64,000 bases of DNA from Synechococcus sp. SP2 MAG. GTDB taxonomy: Bacteria; Cyanobacteriota; Cyanobacteriia; PCC-6307; Cyanobiaceae. This document shows, one piece after another, positions 37,849 through 45,490 of the stretch. The notes beneath the pieces were generated by a model. It ran no database searches, was not told where the DNA came from, and saw only the letters and a program-made list of their open reading frames with translations. Each line of letters opens with the position of its first letter. Position 1 is the stretch's first letter. Position numbers and translations under genes: made by a program. Location of the stretch: NCBI GenBank assembly GCA_030756895.1, contig JAVBIX010000009.1, positions 42,839 to 106,838 on the forward strand, in the 5' to 3' direction.

Positions 37849-38633
37849 GCAGCGGAGAGAAACGTTTCAAGATCTTCGCGCAGTGCCGTGACCGCCGTAT
37901 CCAGCAACCCTGCTCCGTGTTCTGCTTTGGCGAGATAGGGGTGAGAGCCCATACGGCCATCTGGATAGCGTCGGCGAAAATCGGCTGGGCCGTGGATGGC
38001 TCCGCATGGGGCGGGGTCAGGTAGGGGCCGTTGCTTGGCGATCAGGCTGTCGTGAAGGTGGAGAGTGACGGCGATTTCGCTGGGGGTGGCATGTTGGCCT
38101 TCGCGATCGCCATAAAGCTCTCGGGCTTGGCGCATCACAGGCCCAGCCATGAACCAGTTGGAGAGTCTGCAGCGCAATTTGGATGCCACCGGAAGCCCTC
38201 TGCTGGCGGCCGTTCCATAGGCCTGGGCAAAGGCTGCTTTGGTCGTGGCCATGTTGCCTCCGTGGCCATTCACCACAAAGATTCGCTCGAATCCATGGGT
38301 AGCCAACGACAACACAAGGTCATGCATCACCGCCATCAAGGTGGCCGGCTGAAGACTCATCGTGCCCGCGAAGCCGAGATGGTGTTCGGCCATGCCATAG
38401 GCCTGAGCAGGAGTGACAAGCACTCCGCTGCGACGACCGAGCTCAAGCGCTACAGCTTCTGCTGTGAGGGCATCAGTCCCAATCGCACCTGTGGGTCCAT
38501 GTTGTTCTGTGGAACCAAGCGGAATGATGATTCCTTTGCAGCCTTTCAGGTAGGCCTCAACATCGGGCCAACTCTGGAGAGCCAAACGAATGGCTTCGGT
38601 GTTGGCTGCTGGGCCAGGCAGGGTGGCGTTCAT
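37845..38633 (-). CDS. Creatininase family amidohydrolase
   Basis: A 262-residue metal-dependent amidohydrolase-fold protein with [23 protein letters not shown] (metal-binding Glu, His and Asp), [19 protein letters not shown], and [16 protein letters not shown]. Family members act on creatinine, on the formamide intermediate of riboflavin/F420 synthesis, or on mycofactocin, so the substrate is open. Creatine metabolism is unlikely in a marine cyanobacterium. It is upstream of and coupled to gatC by ATGA overlap, which need not mean a shared function. Confidence 0.85.
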   Translation of the reverse strand: MNATLPGPAANTEAIRLALQSWPDVEAYLKGCKGIIIPLGSTEQHGPTGAIGTDALTAEAVALELGRRSGVLVTPAQAYGMAEHHLGFAGTMSLQPATLMAVMHDLVLSLATHGFERIFVVNGHGGNMATTKAAFAQAYGTAASRGLPVASKLRCRLSNWFMAGPVMRQARELYGDREGQHATPSEIAVTLHLHDSLIAKQRPLPDPAPCGAIHGPADFRRRYPDGRMGSHPYLAKAEHGAGLLDTAVTALREDLETFLSAA

Positions 38634-38674
38634 GCCATCTCAATCAGTGGCTTGATGATCGCTCAGCTCGCGCC

Positions 38675-38818
38675 TTAGTGCGCTGTGCCGTTGCCGTCGT
38701 ACTTGTCGGTGTTGTAGTAGCCGCCTCTAGTACCGAAGTAAAAGGTGGCGATCACAAACAATCCGCTGCCAAAGACCAACACGGTCCCGAGATTGAAGCC
38801 GGAGAGGGCGGCGTCCAT
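38675..38818 (-). CDS. 47-residue single-helix membrane protein
   Basis: A small gene missed by the ORF track. It reads MDAALSGFNLGTVLVFGSGL, then FVIATFYFGTRGGYYNTDKY and DGNGTAH before the TAA stop. One transmembrane helix (about residues 9-29) is followed by a Gly/Tyr-rich charged tail. Its size and pattern resemble the small single-helix subunits of thylakoid complexes; an NDH-1 subunit such as NdhP is one possibility, but I could not verify it. It has its own position between the creatininase gene and the transporter gene, all on the minus strand. Confidence 0.65.
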   Translation of the reverse strand: MDAALSGFNLGTVLVFGSGLFVIATFYFGTRGGYYNTDKYDGNGTAH

Positions 38819-38905
38819 GGTTGGTAGGTCACTGCATTGATCATGCCAAGGTCTTGGCCGCTGAGTCGCCTTGGTGAGCTGATCGTCACCCGAGTAACGC
38901 TGATC

Positions 38906-39652
38906 TCAGGGCATGATCTCCTCGCCGTCTCCCTGAATATCCAACCAATCGCGCAACCAGGCGGTGAGCCAGATGAAGGGAAGGGTGTCAGCCAAAGCGG
39001 CAAGGGCTTTGAACAAATAGCCGCTGGCGATGAAAGCTCCCAGCTGAGGAAGCACCGCTTCCCCGGCGCGGATGGGCAACACATGGGCGGCGTAGTGGCT
39101 GATCAACACCACGGCACTCGTATCCACCAATTGGCTCACCAAGGTGGAGCCGTTGTTGCGGAGCCAGAGGGCCTTGCCATTCGTGCGTTCCTTCCAAAAG
39201 TGGAATAAGCGCACGTCTACGAATTGGGCCGTGAGGTAAGCCACCATCGATGCCCCGACAGACCCAAAGGCCAGGCGTTGAATCTCAAAAAATGTGGAGT
39301 CAGGAGCGCCGTTCAGGCCTGGCATGAGACCTCCGACCCACAGGATCAAAACCACCCAACCATTGAGCAAGAGGCCCACCCACACCAGCTGAGTGGCTCT
39401 CTCCTCGCCCCACAGCTCACTAATGAGATCGGTGCATAAGAAGGTAACGGGATAGGGGAGGGCGCCAACGGCAACCACGATCGGAAAGGATCCGATCTGC
39501 CCAAGCGCCAGGAATCGCGTAAGGCCAAGGATGTTCAGCATCCCCAGGGTGCCGAGGAAGAGTCCGGCCAGCACCAGAAATACCAGGTCTCGCCTGGCCT
39601 GGATTTGGCTTGTGGTGGTTGTGGCTGATGCCGACATGGGCTCGTCGTTCAT
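38906..39652 (-). CDS. yhhQ: Queuosine precursor transporter (YhhQ/COG1738 family)
   Basis: A 248-residue integral membrane protein with six hydrophobic helices and the family motifs LPYPVTFLCTDLISELWGEERATQLVW, AYLTAQFVDVRLFHFWKERT and a late FKALAALADTLPF. YhhQ-type proteins import queuosine precursors such as preQ0/preQ1, which would let the cell modify tRNA wobble guanosines without making the base. The start is either MNDEP at 39652 or the internal ATG five codons later. Confidence 0.88.
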   Translation of the reverse strand: MNDEPMSASATTTTSQIQARRDLVFLVLAGLFLGTLGMLNILGLTRFLALGQIGSFPIVVAVGALPYPVTFLCTDLISELWGEERATQLVWVGLLLNGWVVLILWVGGLMPGLNGAPDSTFFEIQRLAFGSVGASMVAYLTAQFVDVRLFHFWKERTNGKALWLRNNGSTLVSQLVDTSAVVLISHYAAHVLPIRAGEAVLPQLGAFIASGYLFKALAALADTLPFIWLTAWLRDWLDIQGDGEEIMP

Positions 39653-39873
39653 CGTCTGCGTTTTGACAGTCTGGTCATTCGGGTTGTGTTGACATGCCTT
39701 CTGGAATGGCTCGGTTGGATTGCCTGCGTTTGATCAAAATGGGTACTGCGGATTGCTGTACCCATGGATGAATCTCTTTATTTACCCCCATAGCCATCCA
39801 GCCCATTACCCAAGATTTCCAAGCTCTCCCTCAATCATTCTTCTGCCGCCCTGCGGAGGTAGTTGGACCTGAG

Positions 39874-40428
39874 TTGATTGGCTGTTTATTAGTGAAACGC
39901 CAACTTTCCGGGGAGTTGCTGTGGGGCGTGATTGTGGAAACGGAGGCGTATTCGCAGGATGAGCCCGCCTGCCACGGCTATCGCCGCCGCTCACCGCAAA
40001 ACGAAACGCTGTTTGGTGAGCCAGGGCGGTTTTATGTGTATGTGAGCTATGGCATCCACCACTGCGTGAATGTGGTGACGGGTCGGAGCGATTGGGCCAA
40101 CGGGGTGTTGCTTCGTGCTGTTGCTATTCCTGGTGAGCCTGAGCGGGTGGCTGCGGGGCCTGGTTTGCTGTCCCGTCGTTTTGAAATCAGCCGCCGTCAT
40201 GACAACAGCTCCGCTTGTGGTGAGAATGAGCAGTGGTTGGCCCCTAGGCCCTCCGTTCTCAACATCCCTGAGCTTGTGACCACCACGCGGATCGGAATCT
40301 CTCAGGCCCAGGATTTGCCCTGGCGTTGGTACCTGAAGGACTCCCGCAGCGTGAGCCGGCGTGCCCGAGGTGATCGGATGCCTCCTGTGGGTCAGGCCTT
40401 CATTCCAACTCTGGAGTGGAAGCGATGA
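39874..40428 (+). CDS. DNA-3-methyladenine glycosylase (AAG/MPG family), N-terminus unclear
   Basis: Base-excision repair glycosylase that removes alkylated purines. The readable 184 residues show [20 protein letters not shown] (with the catalytic Glu), [18 protein letters not shown] and VLLRAVAI. The annotated TTG start cuts off the family's N-terminal motif. The same frame stays open upstream to a TGA near 39767 and encodes [16 protein letters not shown], which matches the usual start of the fold. No ATG, GTG or TTG lies in that upstream part, so the real start may be a rare codon (ATC 39796 or ATT 39805), or the family N-terminus may be lost. The stop overlaps pyrB (ATGA). Confidence 0.85.
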   Translation: MIGCLLVKRQLSGELLWGVIVETEAYSQDEPACHGYRRRSPQNETLFGEPGRFYVYVSYGIHHCVNVVTGRSDWANGVLLRAVAIPGEPERVAAGPGLLSRRFEISRRHDNSSACGENEQWLAPRPSVLNIPELVTTTRIGISQAQDLPWRWYLKDSRSVSRRARGDRMPPVGQAFIPTLEWKR

Positions 40429-41474
40429 GTGGTTGGTCGCACCGGCATGTGCTCGATTTGGCTGCGTTCTCGCGAGACGACTACGCCACCGTGCTCGAGC
40501 TTGCCCATCGTTTTCGTTCGATGCCGGTGACCGGCGCGCGCAAACTTCCGGCCTTGCAAGGGCGACTGGTTGCCACCTTGTTTTTTGAGCCCAGCACGCG
40601 CACGCGCAGCAGCTTTGAGCTGGCCGCGAAGCGCTTATCCGCGGATGTGCAGAGTTTTTCGCCGTCGAGCAGCTCTTTGAGCAAAGGTGAATCTCTGCTT
40701 GATACAGCGCGCACCTATGTCGCGATGGGTGCTGATGTGTTGGTGATTCGCCATCGCTGCACCGATGTCCCCGCGCAGTTGGCCCATGAGCTGGATCAAG
40801 CCGGCGAGCGCACCGTTGTGCTGAATGGTGGGGATGGTCAGCACAGCCACCCCAGCCAGGGCTTGCTCGATCTCTATACGCTCGCTCACCATTTCGATCC
40901 CCATCGCCCTCAACCCGAGGCCTTGCAGGGCAAGCGCATCGGGATTGTTGGCGATGTGTTGCATTCGCGAGTCGCGCGCTCCAACCTCTGGGCTCTTAGT
41001 GCCTGCGGCGCGGATGTGGTGCTTTGCGGGCCGCCCAGCCTTGTGCCCGATGCCTTCGCAGACTTCTTGCATGCTCCGCCGCCTGGGCAAACGGTTGATC
41101 CTGTCCCTCAGCGTGGAAGGCTGCAGATCAGCCGGAACCTGGATGAATGCTTGTCGGGAGCGGACGCTGTGATGACGTTGCGCTTACAAAAAGAACGCAT
41201 GACCGATCATCTGCTCACGGATCTGGATCGCTATCACCGTGACTATGGGCTCAGCCATGAACGGTTGCGACGCTGCGCTTTTTCAGGCCCTGTTCTGCAT
41301 CCAGGCCCTGTCAACCGTGGGGTTGAAATGAGCGGTGCCCTTTTGGACGACCGCTCGATCTGCTTGGTGGAGGATCAAGTTCGCAATGGAATCCCGATCC
41401 GCATGGCGTTGCTCTACTTGATGGCGGCGTCTGATCCTGTGGCGGATTCGCCAAGGCCCCCAGCGCCATCCTGA
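40425..41474 (+). CDS. pyrB: Aspartate carbamoyltransferase catalytic subunit
   Basis: Condenses aspartate and carbamoyl phosphate in pyrimidine synthesis. The 349-residue protein has the carbamoyl-phosphate loop [19 protein letters not shown], the mobile [10 protein letters not shown] loop, [12 protein letters not shown] and the aspartate-side [20 protein letters not shown]. The SxxKGES loop and the [12 protein letters not shown] form mark PyrB rather than ornithine carbamoyltransferase. ATG 40425 overlaps the glycosylase stop. The last 61 bases overlap the 3' end of the convergent NADH dehydrogenase gene, an unusually long tail-to-tail overlap. Confidence 0.93.
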   Translation: MSGWSHRHVLDLAAFSRDDYATVLELAHRFRSMPVTGARKLPALQGRLVATLFFEPSTRTRSSFELAAKRLSADVQSFSPSSSSLSKGESLLDTARTYVAMGADVLVIRHRCTDVPAQLAHELDQAGERTVVLNGGDGQHSHPSQGLLDLYTLAHHFDPHRPQPEALQGKRIGIVGDVLHSRVARSNLWALSACGADVVLCGPPSLVPDAFADFLHAPPPGQTVDPVPQRGRLQISRNLDECLSGADAVMTLRLQKERMTDHLLTDLDRYHRDYGLSHERLRRCAFSGPVLHPGPVNRGVEMSGALLDDRSICLVEDQVRNGIPIRMALLYLMAASDPVADSPRPPAPS

Positions 41475-42928
41475 ATAGGAACACCAGAAAGGGAACTGGA
41501 GTAGTAGTCCATCGCTGCTTTGAGTGCAGCATCTGGAGAGGCAATCGAGGGTCCGCTGCCGCTCCTCATGGGGAACGGGGCGTCTGCGGAGTCGAGACCA
41601 ATGTGCTGACTTGGCATTCCGGTGAGCAGCATCGATGAGCGTTGCTGCGACAGCACAGCAAACATCCACTTGATCAGCAAGGACCAGCGATTTTCTCGAT
41701 CGGGCATGAAGGCCAGGTGTGCAGCGGCCCAAATAGCCCAGCCTGGGCTTCCACTGAATTTGAAGCCGCGCAGATCAGCAACAGCGGCAACCCGATCCAG
41801 CACGGCCATGCTGCCGAAATCAAACCATTTGAAGTTCGGACGTTTGCCACCACTCATGATCGCGGCAATGTCTTTGCCGACGAAGCCACCAGCTTGGGTT
41901 GCTGGGCCTGCCATCCCTGGCAGTGGGTTCCCTGTAGACGTGTGCTTGTAGCTGCAGAGATCGCCAACCACCCGGATGTCTGGATGGTCTTTCACGCTGA
42001 AGTCGGCTTCAACAATCACCCTCCCGCCCCGATCCAATTCACAATCGATTGAGGCTGCAAGGGTCTTGCCCAGATGAGACGGTCGGACCCCAGCCGTCCA
42101 AATTACGGTTGCGGCTTGAATGGTTTGCTCGCCATCTGGAGTGCCAACTGTGACTTCTCCGGGTTGCATGCTTTGAACCCGCCCTTTGAAGAGAGTTTCT
42201 ACCCCAAGAGATTCCAGTGTCTTTTGAGCAGAAGCCGACAATGACTCCGGCATCGCCCTCAGTAAGCGATCGCCTGGGTCGATCACGATGATTCTTGAAT
42301 CATCCGGATCAAGCTGCTTGAACTCACGGCGCATGGCATTGCGCATTAATTCGGAGGTGGCACCTGCCATTTCGCATCCCGTAGGCCCCCCTCCCACAAT
42401 CACCACGGTTTGAAGGAATTTGCGTGCCGCGGGATCAGGTGTTTGTTCGGCCTGCTCCATCGCCATCAGCAAGCGGCGACGAATCTCTTGGGCATGCTCA
42501 AGGATTTTCATCGGTGGCGCAAAGGTGCGCCATTCTTCATGGCCGAAGTAGGTGCTGCCCGAGCCCGTTGCGAGGACCAAGTGGTCGTAGGTGAGAGCTT
42601 TCTCTCCGAAATGGATTTGCTGCTTCTTGGCATCTAAGCCCGTAACTTCTCCAAGCAGGACCTGAACGTTGCGCTGCTTTCCCACCAGCTGTCGCAGGGG
42701 TGTCGCAACATCACCAGGGGCTACTAGGCCTGTTGCTACTTGATAAAGAAGGGGTTGGAACAGGTTGAAATTGCGCTTGTCGATCAAGGTGACGCGCACA
42801 TCGGCCTGAGCAAGTGCTTTGCATGCCCGCACTCCAGCAAAGCCTCCTCCCACGATCACCACATGAGGGGCGTTGCGAAGACGTTCTTCTGGTGGTTCTA
42901 GTTCGAGGAAGAAATGCTCAGCAGCCAT
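41414..42928 (-). CDS. ndbB: Type II NAD(P)H dehydrogenase (NDH-2)
   Basis: A 504-residue FAD flavoprotein of the NDH-2 family that oxidises NAD(P)H and reduces quinone without pumping protons. The FAD dinucleotide fold is [18 protein letters not shown] near residue 22, the NAD fold is [18 protein letters not shown] near 172, and the second FAD motif is [12 protein letters not shown]. The C-terminal region (about residues 390-440, [13 protein letters not shown]) provides the membrane-associating helix. The long C-terminal tail beyond residue 450 is low complexity. Its 3' end overlaps pyrB. Confidence 0.88.
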   Translation of the reverse strand: MAAEHFFLELEPPEERLRNAPHVVIVGGGFAGVRACKALAQADVRVTLIDKRNFNLFQPLLYQVATGLVAPGDVATPLRQLVGKQRNVQVLLGEVTGLDAKKQQIHFGEKALTYDHLVLATGSGSTYFGHEEWRTFAPPMKILEHAQEIRRRLLMAMEQAEQTPDPAARKFLQTVVIVGGGPTGCEMAGATSELMRNAMRREFKQLDPDDSRIIVIDPGDRLLRAMPESLSASAQKTLESLGVETLFKGRVQSMQPGEVTVGTPDGEQTIQAATVIWTAGVRPSHLGKTLAASIDCELDRGGRVIVEADFSVKDHPDIRVVGDLCSYKHTSTGNPLPGMAGPATQAGGFVGKDIAAIMSGGKRPNFKWFDFGSMAVLDRVAAVADLRGFKFSGSPGWAIWAAAHLAFMPDRENRWSLLIKWMFAVLSQQRSSMLLTGMPSQHIGLDSADAPFPMRSGSGPSIASPDAALKAAMDYYSSSLSGVPIQDGAGGLGESATGSDAAIK

Positions 42929-42998
42929 GTTCCAACGAACAGGAGATCTAAATCCAGGCTATGGATCCCATTCAAGATTGTCTGGATTTGTGAGTTCT

Positions 42999-43340
42999 TT
43001 AGAGCAACTTGAAGCCTTCTAATAAGAGGCCATAGAGCAACCCGATGCGCGACATATCCAAGAGATCACGTCCCAGGTGCTTCTGCTTGTCTCGTGCCCA
43101 ATGGCGCCTGGTTCTCACCATGAACTCCCAGATCCCCACCGTAATCAGCGCGGCTAATGGATCCATCAACGTCAAAGCACCTGCAATGGCCCCAATGCTG
43201 TTCCCTAAAGCAAAGCTTGCTCCGAGAGCGATCAGCATCAACGATGCCCTTCTCCAGGGGTTTACAGCCCACCGGTCAAGTCTTGAGGTGGCTTCTCCGA
43301 AACTAATTTGAAGCCGTGTCTTTTGAAGTCGAGCGGTCAT
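42999..43340 (-). CDS. ycf20: Ycf20-like DUF565 protein
   Basis: A 113-residue protein with two to three hydrophobic segments (RASLMLIALGASFALGNSIG and LMDPLAALITVGIWEFMV) and the DUF565 pattern of the plastid/cyanobacterial Ycf20 family, implicated in plants and algae in non-photochemical quenching. The function in cyanobacteria is not established. It is the last gene of a run of small genes on the minus strand, 12 bases after the 51-aa ORF. Confidence 0.8.
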   Translation of the reverse strand: MTARLQKTRLQISFGEATSRLDRWAVNPWRRASLMLIALGASFALGNSIGAIAGALTLMDPLAALITVGIWEFMVRTRRHWARDKQKHLGRDLLDMSRIGLLYGLLLEGFKLL

Positions 43341-43352
43341 ATCTGAAACCCC

Positions 43353-43508
43353 TCAAGCTTCTTGATCACAGGTGTGCCAGCAATTGATCCCCATCACCCG
43401 GCCGGCAACCTGCCGAACTATTAATACTCGATTTCCATTAATTTCCTGTTGCAATTGTTGGTTTTTGAGCATTTCCTGTTGAACCAAGATTTGCTTTGGG
43501 CTAACCAT
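43353..43508 (-). CDS. Small hypothetical protein (51 aa)
   Basis: A 51-residue ORF starting MVSPKQILVQQEMLKNQQLQ, a Gln-rich helical first half, followed by RVLIVRQVAGRVMGINCWHT and a CDQEA end. The track start at 43577 lies inside the preceding gene. It starts 16 bases after the stop of the 66-aa ORF and ends 12 bases before the DUF565 gene. No known family is recognised; the even spacing and same direction argue for a real gene. Confidence 0.5.
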   Translation of the reverse strand: MVSPKQILVQQEMLKNQQLQQEINGNRVLIVRQVAGRVMGINCWHTCDQEA

Positions 43509-43524
43509 TAATTGTTGACCAGGA

Positions 43525-43725
43525 CTAGTCGGAATCGGCCTTCGCTTTGCGTGAGGATTTCCCCTCCAGCAGCTCAAGGAGTGCTTCCATTTGCGCCATA
43601 ACCCCTCTCACTTCACCTGCTTCAGGGAGGAGTCCGTCTTCCATCACTCCTTGATGCATTTCTCTCAGCTCTTGGCGGATGTAGCGCAGGTGGCTGACCA
43701 CCTGTTCTCGTTTGGATTGCGACAT
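43525..43725 (-). CDS. Small conserved hypothetical protein (66 aa)
   Basis: A 66-residue, charged, probably all-helical protein (SQSKREQVVSHLRYIRQELREM and VRGVMAQMEALLELLEG) with a Lys-rich end. It resembles short hypothetical proteins of marine Synechococcus and Prochlorococcus. Helical heptads suggest a dimer or coiled coil. It belongs to the run of small minus-strand genes between the oxygenase-like gene and DUF565. Confidence 0.6.
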   Translation of the reverse strand: MSQSKREQVVSHLRYIRQELREMHQGVMEDGLLPEAGEVRGVMAQMEALLELLEGKSSRKAKADSD

Positions 43726-43778
43726 CGTCTATGGGCTTTGCTGACATCCCTTTTACCGCATGGTCGTCCCGATTGACG

Positions 43779-43925
43779 TCAGCGACGGCCGAGCCCACCA
43801 GCCAGCGCAATGAGGCCGTAGGTAATTAAGGCACTAGGTCTGGCCAGCGTTGAGACCAAAACAAGAACTAAAAGGCCTGCAAACAGGGGCAGGTGCCTTG
43901 TGAAGTGGGTGCTTGTTGGAAACAT
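43779..43925 (-). CDS. Small hypothetical membrane protein (48 aa)
   Basis: A 48-residue ORF below the track cutoff: MFPTSTHFTRHLPLFAGLLV, then LVLVSTLARPSALITYGLIA and LAGGLGRR. It has two hydrophobic segments and a basic end. Its ATG overlaps the stop of the upstream 28-aa ORF by one base (TGATG), the coupling used elsewhere in this window. No family recognised. Confidence 0.45.
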   Translation of the reverse strand: MFPTSTHFTRHLPLFAGLLVLVLVSTLARPSALITYGLIALAGGLGRR

Positions 43926-44011
43926 CAGCAAGACTCCAGCGCAAAACGCTGATCTTCATCAGCGCTAAGAGCCCTAGCGATGAAAAGCTGCTCTTCAAGG
44001 CTCCAGGCCAT
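43925..44011 (-). CDS. Very small hypothetical ORF (28 aa)
   Basis: A 28-residue ORF reading MAWSLEEQLFIARALSADED then QRFALESC. An AAGGA ribosome-binding sequence lies about eight bases before the ATG, and the stop is coupled to the next ORF (TGATG). The amphipathic, acidic composition is protein-like, but the size makes chance hard to exclude. Confidence 0.38.
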   Translation of the reverse strand: MAWSLEEQLFIARALSADEDQRFALESC

Positions 44012-44066
44012 GGCTGTCCTTGAAAGTGGAAATTAATCTTAAGGCAATTTTCTAAGAGATTGATTT

Positions 44067-44819
44067 TCAGAACCCTCTCGCTCTTGACCGCTGACTCGAA
44101 AGCGAAATGTTTTGGTTCTGCTCAGGGGGCTGTGGATGCCCAGATGTGGGTTGTGCGACAACGTTAAAAGCGAGAGACCAGCGTTCTCCGCTCCCCCGGA
44201 AAGGCATAACGGAATGGGGTTGCCAGGCTGGAAAAATATAAAAATCGCCCGGGCTGGGAAGTACATACCTTGCCATTCCCGTACGAAATGATTGAAGGTG
44301 ATACTCCTCAGGGCCGTGAAAACAAAGCTGTCCATCAAAACTTGATCCGTTGATCTGTGACGGCACCTTTAAAAAAATAACTCCAGAAAAACTTCCTCCA
44401 TGGGTATGCATCGGGTTGTAATCGCCCTCCATTTGGCAATTCAGCCAGATGTCAATCAGCCTTAGTTGGTAGCGACCTGGCACCCATGGGCCACGCCCTT
44501 GAGGTGGTTGTTGGTCAATCACATGACGGATCCAGCGCTCGCAGCCTTCGAGAAGGACCGATTCACAAAGTTCCCGAACGGCCGGTTGTGTCGGATTAAG
44601 TTCTCGTTGTTGATTGAGCTGGCCAGCGAGGCGCCTGGATGCGTCGGGATTGCCTTCTGGATTGTGGAGGATCTCCTCACAATGGAGGAGCAGTTGATTG
44701 CGTAGTTTGAGCTCAAGCTCTCCTTGCACGATGGATCGTGGAAAGAGATCAATGACGTCCATGAAGTGATTGCTTAATTGATGCATTGAAAAGGCATGAG
44801 CTTGGATCGTTGTATTCAT
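44067..44819 (-). CDS. 2OG-Fe(II) oxygenase-like protein
   Basis: A 250-residue protein with a double-stranded beta-helix pattern: GDYNPMHTHGGSFSGVIFLKVP, then YVLPSPGDFYIFPAWQPHSVMPF and RWSLAFNVV. HTHGG and QPHSV could supply iron ligands, and the late Arg a 2-oxoglutarate contact. It resembles putative 2OG-Fe(II) oxygenases (TIGR02466-like) that are frequent in marine picocyanobacteria and their phages; the substrate is unknown. The start is 44819 (MNTTIQAHAF) or ATG 44783 (MHQLSNHF). It heads the run of small genes down to DUF565. Confidence 0.72.
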   Translation of the reverse strand: MNTTIQAHAFSMHQLSNHFMDVIDLFPRSIVQGELELKLRNQLLLHCEEILHNPEGNPDASRRLAGQLNQQRELNPTQPAVRELCESVLLEGCERWIRHVIDQQPPQGRGPWVPGRYQLRLIDIWLNCQMEGDYNPMHTHGGSFSGVIFLKVPSQINGSSFDGQLCFHGPEEYHLQSFRTGMARYVLPSPGDFYIFPAWQPHSVMPFRGSGERWSLAFNVVAQPTSGHPQPPEQNQNISLSSQRSRARGF

Positions 44820-45142
44820 CCTGAACTCAATATTGAGCCTTCCAATTCATAGGGCTTTTATGCATACGAGGAAAGCCTGCTCTTGGTTGTTTCTGTTGCT
44901 ACAGAAGATGGGGACAACTTCTTGTTGCCGTTTTTTGGACTCTTGCCGGCGAAAAATGCTGCTGCAAATTGCCTTTGTGCCTAGTTGTTTTGCGCACTTA
45001 ATTTGCGGTTTAGTCAGCGGAAATGCATGGGCCAATTGATCTTTCTTGTCTGTGCTGAAGTGCTAGTGATGCTCCCAACTCAATGTCTTCTCGGGATGCA
45101 TCTTCTTAAAAGCTGACTATGAATTTAAGCCCTTAAATTGCA
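44820..45142. other. 323-base stretch without a convincing gene
   Basis: Between the oxygenase-like gene and tRNA-Ala. The only ORF of note is 44833-45039 on the plus strand (59 residues from its ATG, Cys-rich, one hydrophobic stretch near the N-terminus), which I do not trust as a gene. The region is moderately AT-rich and would hold the promoter of the oxygenase-like gene and the downstream flank of the tRNA. No clear terminator hairpin or repeat was found. Confidence 0.5.
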
Positions 45143-45215
45143 TGGAGACTAGGGGATTCGAACCCCTGACCTCTGCGGTGCGATCGCAGCGCTCTACCAG
45201 CTGAGCTAAGACCCC
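45143..45215 (-). tRNA. tRNA-Ala (anticodon CGC)
   Basis: Minus-strand cloverleaf: acceptor GGGGTCT with AGTCTCC, D-arm TAGCTCAGCTGGTAGAGC, anticodon stem CTGCG/CGCAG around ATCGCAC (anticodon CGC, reading GCG), and T-arm AGGGGTTCGAATCCCCT. The G3-U70 pair that identifies alanine tRNA is present, and A73 is the discriminator. One acceptor position (U5-U68) does not pair. CCA is not encoded. Confidence 0.92.
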
Positions 45216-45286
45216 GTCGCTCGAAACTTAGCGCCACTCTCATTCTTGCCCGAGGCAGAATGGGGTCTTCGCTTCAGGGAACCAGC

Positions 45287-45490
45287 ATGCCGATCACGCC
45301 GGAATCTCTTGACGCGTTTGATGACGACAAAGTGGCTTTGCTCGCCAAGCGCCTTGAAGACGACGACTACCCCACCCCTTTTGATGGCTTAAGCGATTGG
45401 CATTTGTTGCGTGCCTTGGCGATTCACCGGCCGGACCTCACGGGTCCATACGTTCATTTAGTTGATCAGGAACCATTCGATGAAGATTGA
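45287..45490 (+). CDS. DUF2555 family protein
   Basis: A 67-residue soluble protein found widely in cyanobacteria (DUF2555): MPITPESLDAFDDDKVALLA, then KRLEDDDYPTPFDGLSDWHL and PYVHLVDQEPFDED. Function unknown. ATG 45287 is favoured because homologs begin MPITPES; the track start is nine codons earlier. The stop overlaps the coaBC start, so the two are coupled. Confidence 0.82.
   Translation: MPITPESLDAFDDDKVALLAKRLEDDDYPTPFDGLSDWHLLRALAIHRPDLTGPYVHLVDQEPFDED

Noticed and set aside
40425-41474. Ornithine carbamoyltransferase (argF) instead of pyrB
   Set aside because: The [10 protein letters not shown] loop and [13 protein letters not shown] are PyrB features; the ArgF ornithine motif HPCQ is absent (HPSQ here).
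44833-45039. 68-residue plus-strand ORF in the gap before tRNA-Ala
   Set aside because: No ribosome-binding site or family; Cys-rich composition and irregular codon choice look like chance, though one hydrophobic stretch leaves some doubt.
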